This document shows positions 32,650 to 36,988 of a stretch of 36,988 bases of DNA, piece after piece. Under the pieces are notes generated by a model, which saw only the letters and a program-made list of their open reading frames with translations, did not search any database and was not told where the DNA came from. This stretch comes from CAYWVR01 sp964461715 (lineage in GTDB: Bacteria; Planctomycetota; Phycisphaerae; FEN-1346), in NCBI GenBank assembly GCA_964461715.1, contig CAYWVR010000030.1:1-36988 (forward strand), written 5' to 3'. Position numbers and translations under genes: made by a program. Each line of letters opens with the position of its first letter. Position 1 is the stretch's first letter.

Positions 32650-33462
32650 ATGCGATACGCGCTCGCCGCTCTGGGTTTGCCGGTCCTTCTGATGACGACG
32701 TCGGCATCGGGGGCTCTGCCCGAGGCCGCCCCGGCCGAGGACCCCGCCTCCCGGACCCTCCAGGCCACCGTCAAGAAGGTCGCGGGCACGGTCCGTTGGC
32801 GGTCCTCGCCGCAGGACGAGTGGACGCCCCTCAAGGAAGGCGACACGCTCCCCGTCGGGGCCGACGTCTGCACGGGATTCCGGGCCCGATGCGTGCTCGA
32901 CATGACCGACAGCCTCGTCCAGGTCGATGCCCTCTCGCTGATGCGGGTCGCCGAGCTCGAGCGCAAGGAGGACACGGTCCGCACGCGGCTGTATCTGAAG
33001 CAGGGCAAAACCCAGTCGATCGTCGAGAAGGGCAAGATTCAGAGCGACTTCGAGATCATCACGCCCTCACACACCCTTTCCGTCAAGGGCACGCGCGGCA
33101 TTCAGTGCGGGCACTATGCCGACCAGGGCGGGGCGTTCGGGCTCACGCAGGCCGGCAAGATCGGCGTCCGCAACCGCATCGGGCGTGAGCGGGACCTGAC
33201 GCCCGGCCAGTTTACCGACAAACGGCTCGTCCAGGCCATCGAGCACCTCTCGGACCTGAAGATGATGAAGATTCCCCAGTTGTCGGGGTTCCAGGGCAAG
33301 GAGGTGGCGGCATCGAGCCGGCGGAACGTCTCCCTGCCGGTCCTGCCGAAGAACGCCGACGGCCGTCGGGTTTTCCGGCGCGACGACGTGTCGGATGCGG
33401 TCAAGGAGAAGATTCGCGAGCGCCGCAGCAGTGATCAGAAGTGCCTGGTGAGCGGGGAATAG
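32650..33462 (+). CDS. Secreted FecR-domain protein
   Basis: ATG 32650 is 8 nt after a GGGAG, giving 270 aa. The signal peptide is MRYALAALGLPVLLMTTSASG. Residues ~42-165 match the FecR beta-solenoid fold: 'KKVAGTVRWRSSPQDEWTPLKEGDTLPVGADV', 'LYLKQGKTQSIVEKGKI', and 'FEIITPSHTLSVKGTRG'. FecR proteins in iron uptake are inner-membrane anti-sigma regulators; this one has only a cleavable signal and no membrane helix or nearby sigma factor, so it is more likely a secreted structural or binding protein. The C-terminal third is Arg/Lys-rich and unassigned. It ends 27 nt before the convergent lyxose isomerase gene. Confidence 0.8.
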   Translation: MRYALAALGLPVLLMTTSASGALPEAAPAEDPASRTLQATVKKVAGTVRWRSSPQDEWTPLKEGDTLPVGADVCTGFRARCVLDMTDSLVQVDALSLMRVAELERKEDTVRTRLYLKQGKTQSIVEKGKIQSDFEIITPSHTLSVKGTRGIQCGHYADQGGAFGLTQAGKIGVRNRIGRERDLTPGQFTDKRLVQAIEHLSDLKMMKIPQLSGFQGKEVAASSRRNVSLPVLPKNADGRRVFRRDDVSDAVKEKIRERRSSDQKCLVSGE

Positions 33463-33489
33463 CCTCGCACAGACGCCTGCGACGGGGCC

Positions 33490-34173
33490 TCACGGCGCCG
33501 GCGGATATTCGTTGCACAGGAGGTGCCGCGGCGGCTCGTCCTCCTCGATCTCCGGGAACCGGCCGATCGGCTCGTGGAACCGGTTGTCGGTCGCGTCGTC
33601 GTTGACCTTCGAGACCTCGCCCACCAGGACGGTCCCGCGTCCCTTCTCGCCCCAGAACTTGTGGTAGAGCCTCGGCCCGAGGGTGATCGATTCGCCCGGC
33701 TCGAGACGCAGGACCGTGCCCGCCTCCACCGTTCGCTTGACGCCGTCGGTGGAGACCGTGAGGGGCGTCTCCGCCAGACCCGCCTCGTCCTCGGTGGCGC
33801 TGAAGAGCTCGACCATCAGGTTCCCGCCGCCGCGGTTGATGATGTCCTCGGCCTTCGCCCAGTGGAAGTGCATGGGCGTGATCTGCTCCTCCCGGACGAT
33901 CATGACCTTCTCGCAGTAGTTCTTCAGGGCGTCCGGGCGGGCGGGGTCGCCGTTTCGGAGGGTGAAGAGGAAGAGACCGAGGCGGGCGAAGTCGCCGCCC
34001 CCGAAGTCCGTGATGTCCCACCCGAGGGCGTTCTCGCGGATCTCGTCGGCCTCGTGGCCCTTCTGTTTCCACTCGTCGGGCGTCCAGAAGGCGAACGGGG
34101 GCAGGGGGAAGCGTCGCTCCTGGAGGAACGCGATGGCGTCCTTCATGATCCGGTTGATCTCGCTTCGTTTCAC
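33490..34173 (-). CDS. D-lyxose isomerase (D-lyxose ketol-isomerase family)
   Basis: I place the start at GTG 34173, 9 nt after GGGAG, rather than GTG 34197. That gives 227 aa, the same length as the characterised E. coli enzyme, and the typical opening MKRSEINRIMKDAI. The cupin core has the metal site 'HFHWAKAED' (His-x-His-x4-Glu) and a later His in 'LYHKFWGEKG'. These enzymes interconvert D-lyxose and D-xylulose, and also D-mannose and D-fructose, in the cytoplasm with Mn2+. The gene is divergent from the large secreted-protein gene and each has its own promoter. Use in pentose or mannose salvage is inferred from the family. Confidence 0.85.
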   Translation of the reverse strand: MKRSEINRIMKDAIAFLQERRFPLPPFAFWTPDEWKQKGHEADEIRENALGWDITDFGGGDFARLGLFLFTLRNGDPARPDALKNYCEKVMIVREEQITPMHFHWAKAEDIINRGGGNLMVELFSATEDEAGLAETPLTVSTDGVKRTVEAGTVLRLEPGESITLGPRLYHKFWGEKGRGTVLVGEVSKVNDDATDNRFHEPIGRFPEIEEDEPPRHLLCNEYPPAP

Positions 34174-34208
34174 GGTCCGGTCTCCCTCGGTGTTCACGGT
34201 TCGGGGGC

Positions 34209-34237
34209 ATTGTAGCTCCGCGTCCCCGGCCCCGCAA
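34209..34237 (-). promoter_or_regulatory. Promoter of the D-lyxose isomerase gene
   Basis: On the minus strand TTGCGG (34237-34232), a 17-nt spacer and TACAAT (34214-34209), 35 nt before the start. Confidence 0.6.
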
Positions 34238-34247
34238 GCCGCCGCCG

Positions 34248-34276
34248 TTGACAGCCCCGTCCTCGTCCTCTATCGT
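34248..34276 (+). promoter_or_regulatory. Promoter of the large secreted-protein gene
   Basis: TTGACA (34248-34253), a 17-nt spacer and TATCGT (34271-34276). It is back to back with the lyxose isomerase promoter, 10 nt away. Confidence 0.55.
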
Positions 34277-34334
34277 GCGAATGTGGGGGCGGGGCGGCCG
34301 TCCAAGGAGCGCGAGAGAACCCGAAGGAGCGGCG

Positions 34335-36329
34335 ATGAGACGCGCAGTGACCGTGATGTTGGCGACCCTGATCCTGGCGAGCGGTGCGAGAGGCGAGGAG
34401 CGGGTCAAGACGGACGCCAAGGGCCGCACGGTGGCCGTGCCGGTTGCGACCCCCGAGGCCCTCCGCAACCCCTGGCCCGAGGCCGAGGAGGAGGCCTTCC
34501 TCGACCGGTGCGACCGGCTCATCGAGCGCCTCGGCGCCGCCGGCGGCTACGGCAACACGTACTTCGAGAACGAGAAGCGGTCCTATCCGGCGGCCATGAT
34601 GGGTTTTTTGGCCGGACACCGGGAGGCGGCCCTCAAGTTCCTCCAGGGACGCGACGCCAACGCCGGCGACTGGAACAAGCACACCCTCGGCATCGACCTC
34701 TTCCCGTGCTTCACGCTCAAGCAACAGCTCCGCAAGTACTTCTTTTTCGGCCCGTACCTCGACCCGGAGTACCGCGCGCGGATGAAGCAGGCCGCCGACA
34801 TCTGGACCGAGAAGGATCCCCTCCGCCGGCCGCATCCCGCCCACAAGCCCGGCGCCTCCGGCTGGACCCCCGTGGCCAAGAACTCGTGGGTCGACGTGCG
34901 CGGCACGGACAATCTGCAGGCGATGCGCGACGTGGCCGTCTACCTCTTTGCCGAGGAGGCCGGCAACACGGCCACCCGCGACCTTTACCGCAAGAAGATC
35001 GCCAACACCATCCGCAACATGTTCACCGTCGGGATGGGGGAGTGGGACTCGGAGAACTACCACGGCCACACCATGACCGCCTACCTCCAGCTCTACGACT
35101 TCGCGAAGGACCCGGAAGTGCGGCTGATGGGCAAGGCGGCGATGGACTCCCTCTCGGCCATCGGGGCCTTCAAGTTCTACCGGGGGGCCTTCGGCGGGCC
35201 GACGAAGCGCGATTATAACCACCCGTACGCCTGGGGCGGAAGCGCGGCCGACCACCTCGGCCTCTATTTCGACGACGCTCCCCTGGAGAACCCGGACCCC
35301 GCCGCCGACAACGTCCACTTCATCACCAGCGCCTACCGGCCGCCCATGGCCGCGGTGGGTCTGGCCCGGAAGGAGTTTGCGCGGCCGACGGAGGTTCTCG
35401 TCTCGCATCCGCCCTACGGGGCCCTGCGCGGGCCGGGCGGCGACGAGCCCCTCTACTACGAGACCACCTTCTTCGGCCACACGTACCAGCTCGGGACGCT
35501 GGCGCGCGGCACGTGCGACGCCGACACGAACGGGTTCAAGCTGGTCGCGTACAGTGCCGAGCGCGGCGCCGACTACTTCATCGCCAACACCACCGCCGAC
35601 CCCCTGTATATCGGCTCTCCAAAGTATCACGACAAGACCCACGTGGGCGGCAGCGGCGTCGGCCAGTACCGCCACCTGGCCGTGTGGCTGAACCCGAAGG
35701 GCGGCGCCCCCTTCCTCTTCCTTGCGCCGAAGACGGCCACCGTCTCATCGGAGCAGGGGATCACGTTCCTCGCTTGCGAGAAGACGTGGATCGCCCTCTT
35801 CCCCGTCAACCTGGAGATGAAGGGCGTCGACCGGGAGCTGACGGACCGGGCGAACTTCGATGTCAAGACGGACAAGAAGACCAGGGAGAAGACGCGCGTG
35901 CCGCGCTGGCCCGACGTCCAGATCCTCTCGGCGCGCGGCAAGGGCGGCCCGGCGTGCGGGTTCGCGATCGAGATCGGCGAGGCCGAGACGCACGGCGACC
36001 TCGCGGCGTTCAAGGCGGCGGTCCTGGCAAAGTCGAAGCTCGATGTCTCGAATCTGGCCAAGGGCGAGGCCGAGCTCGCGGGGTCCAACGGCGGACGCGT
36101 CAAGGTCGCCCTGACCGGCGAGAAGTACCCGAAGGTCTGGCGCGACGGGACGCTTCATCCCTGGACGGAGCACCCGGGCCTCTACGTCCCCGCCGACGGG
36201 GGCGACGCTCCCATCCGCCTTGAGCGGATGTCCGGGCACCTGCACGTCGAGGCAGGCGGCCACACCTTCGACGGCCGGGTCGCCGAGGACGGAGGGTACA
36301 CCTTCACAAACACCGGTGGCCGGCGCTAA
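34335..36329 (+). CDS. Large secreted protein, possible alpha-toroid polysaccharide lyase-like
   Basis: ATG 34335 is 5 nt after AAGGAG, giving 664 aa with a signal peptide (MRRAVTVMLATLILASGARG). The first half is helical and rich in aromatic residues and His ('NYHGHTMTAYLQLYDFAKDPEVR', 'WGGSAADHLGLYF'), which fits an alpha-toroid fold. The second half is beta-rich ('RADYFIANTTADPLY'-like strands, 'YRHLAVWLNPKGG'). The overall plan (toroid then beta-sandwich) recalls the heparinase/alginate-lyase superfamily and the gene at 9212-11641, but no catalytic motif is recognised. Function should be treated as unknown. It is transcribed away from the lyxose isomerase gene. Confidence 0.65.
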   Translation: MRRAVTVMLATLILASGARGEERVKTDAKGRTVAVPVATPEALRNPWPEAEEEAFLDRCDRLIERLGAAGGYGNTYFENEKRSYPAAMMGFLAGHREAALKFLQGRDANAGDWNKHTLGIDLFPCFTLKQQLRKYFFFGPYLDPEYRARMKQAADIWTEKDPLRRPHPAHKPGASGWTPVAKNSWVDVRGTDNLQAMRDVAVYLFAEEAGNTATRDLYRKKIANTIRNMFTVGMGEWDSENYHGHTMTAYLQLYDFAKDPEVRLMGKAAMDSLSAIGAFKFYRGAFGGPTKRDYNHPYAWGGSAADHLGLYFDDAPLENPDPAADNVHFITSAYRPPMAAVGLARKEFARPTEVLVSHPPYGALRGPGGDEPLYYETTFFGHTYQLGTLARGTCDADTNGFKLVAYSAERGADYFIANTTADPLYIGSPKYHDKTHVGGSGVGQYRHLAVWLNPKGGAPFLFLAPKTATVSSEQGITFLACEKTWIALFPVNLEMKGVDRELTDRANFDVKTDKKTREKTRVPRWPDVQILSARGKGGPACGFAIEIGEAETHGDLAAFKAAVLAKSKLDVSNLAKGEAELAGSNGGRVKVALTGEKYPKVWRDGTLHPWTEHPGLYVPADGGDAPIRLERMSGHLHVEAGGHTFDGRVAEDGGYTFTNTGGRR

Positions 36330-36393
36330 AGAAGCGTCCTCGAACGGGCCGATGAATACGGTCCTGGGCCCGCCGTAAAGAAGGGCGCGGCCC

Positions 36394-36422
36394 TTGACGC
36401 GCGGCGGTTTGCGGGGCATAAT
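36394..36422 (+). promoter_or_regulatory. rRNA promoter P1
   Basis: TTGACG (36394-36399), a 17-nt spacer and CATAAT (36417-36422). Confidence 0.55.
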
Positions 36423-36509
36423 AGGGAATGCGCGGGGGAGCCCGGCCCCGGCCGCCGTGTTGCGGGGGACCGGGGACCCGAGAAAAGTGAAGAAACTTCC
36501 GGGAGGGTG

Positions 36510-36537
36510 TTGACACCCCGGTGTGGGATTGTATAAT
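36510..36537 (+). promoter_or_regulatory. rRNA promoter P2
   Basis: TTGACA (36510-36515), a 16-nt spacer and TATAAT (36532-36537), a near-perfect promoter. The AT-rich AGAAAAGTGAAGAAAC just upstream (about 36481-36496) resembles an UP element. Confidence 0.8.
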
Positions 36538-36659
36538 CGCAAGTCTCGACAGACCCCACGCGGGTCTCGAGGAGAGGCCTTTCGGCAAACCCTCGAATTC
36601 CGGCCGCCGCTCACGCCACCGGGATTAGAAAAAAGTTAAGAAAGATCGGTGTCCGGGAG

Positions 36660-36687
36660 TTGACAGGCCGACGGTGGTCCGTATAAT
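36660..36687 (+). promoter_or_regulatory. rRNA promoter P3
   Basis: TTGACA (36660-36665), a 16-nt spacer and TATAAT (36682-36687). It has the same AT-rich block upstream (AGAAAAAAGTTAAGAAA), so P2 and P3 look like a duplication. Confidence 0.8.
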
Positions 36688-36719
36688 CCCGGGCCTCGCA
36701 TAGGGCGGATAGGCCCGCG

Positions 36720-36732
36720 CGATCTTTGACAA
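36720..36732 (+). promoter_or_regulatory. boxA-like antitermination site of the rRNA leader
   Basis: CGATCTTTGACAA resembles the rRNA boxA (TGCTCTTTAACAA) in its TCTTT-ACA core and lies about 210 nt before the 16S start. Confidence 0.55.
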
Positions 36733-36863
36733 GTCAACAGTTCGAGCCCGAGTAAAGCGGGAGTGTGTCCATGGCCGCGCGGCGCATGCGTCGCGTGAGG
36801 CAATGGAGGTCAGGTGGCCCCGGTGCGAAAGCCGCCGGGGCGGCCAAGTGGTGTGTTGAAAGA

Positions 36864-36918
36864 CACAAGGCACACTCGTGCTGAACTCATAAGTCAGCGA
36901 TCCGAGTCGTGCCTTGTG
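36864..36918 (+). other. rRNA leader hairpin
   Basis: CACAAGGCAC (36864-36873) pairs with GTGCCTTGTG (36909-36918), and pairing continues into CTCG/CGAG with small offsets. It directly precedes the 16S sequence and probably belongs to the leader's processing structure. Confidence 0.5.
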
Positions 36919-36928
36919 ATCAGCTTTC

Positions 36929-36988
36929 CAAGCGAAGAGTTTGATCCTGGCTCAGAGCGAACGCTGGCGGCGTGGTTGAGACATGCAA
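36929..36988 (+). rRNA. rrs: 16S ribosomal RNA, 5' end (runs off the window)
   Basis: The conserved 5' sequence AGAGTTTGATCCTGGCTCAG begins at 36936, which is E. coli position 8, so the mature end is about 36929. Only about 60 nt are present; 'GAACGCTGGCGGCGTGG' and 'ACATGCAA' follow as expected. The gene is in the plus orientation behind three promoters. Sixty nucleotides do not allow a reliable class-level assignment. Confidence 0.97.

Overview
The window is high-GC bacterial DNA (roughly two thirds G+C) that best fits a member of the Planctomycetota. The evidence is the set of secreted families: prepilin-like proteins ending in an H-X9-DG motif, a PEP-CTERM protein, an NPCBM-domain protein, PDZ/trypsin-like proteases, peptidase-MA and heparinase-like proteins. 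The first ~60 nt of a 16S rRNA gene at the right edge agree, but are too short to place it below phylum.

Layout. (1) 1-9095, plus strand: six secreted or coiled-coil genes, the first five joined by 4-nt ATGA/GTGA overlaps. They are a Gly/Gln-rich coiled-coil protein (5' end outside the window), a secreted protein with a polyglycine linker, an NPCBM protein, a two-domain trypsin-like/PDZ protease, a shorter trypsin-like/PDZ homologue with no catalytic residues left, and a TPR/zinc-protease/PDZ protein. A heparinase-like gene follows (9212-11641). (2) 11.6-16.5 kb: an intergenic repeat, a lipoprotein thioredoxin/peroxiredoxin-like gene (minus), a DRG-like GTPase with a TGS domain, and a MrfA/YprA-type helicase. 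(3) 16.5-22.8 kb: a hairpin-rich intergenic segment, then minus-strand genes for a secreted protein of unknown role, an EI24/CysZ-like membrane protein, MutY, a DUF3524 glycosyltransferase (queuosine-tRNA mannosyltransferase family) and a small CBM48 protein. A second copy of the intergenic repeat lies at 22.3 kb. (4) 23-29.4 kb: proS, then three tandem units each made of a lipoprotein gene followed by a prepilin-like gene. The third unit is decaying: its lipoprotein is cut to 37 aa and its prepilin has a G-tract frameshift plus an in-frame amber codon. (5) 29.4-36.3 kb: a YprB/MrfB-type exonuclease, a 78-aa coiled-coil protein, a PEP-CTERM protein, a secreted FecR-domain protein, D-lyxose isomerase (minus) and a large secreted protein of unknown role. 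(6) 36.4-36.99 kb: three promoters in a row, a boxA-like site, a processing stem and the start of 16S rRNA.

Themes. Much of the window encodes exported proteins for envelope proteolysis, polysaccharide handling and surface structures. The genome-maintenance genes (MrfA-type helicase, MrfB-type nuclease, MutY with a near-complete Nudix box) are scattered. Promoters can be read by eye as TTGnnn-16/17-TAnAAT. The features I consider least explained are the catalytically dead trypsin-like domains, the inverted pair of intergenic repeats, the hairpin array at 16.5 kb and the decaying third lipoprotein/prepilin unit. No CRISPR array, transposase, phage gene or tRNA was seen.
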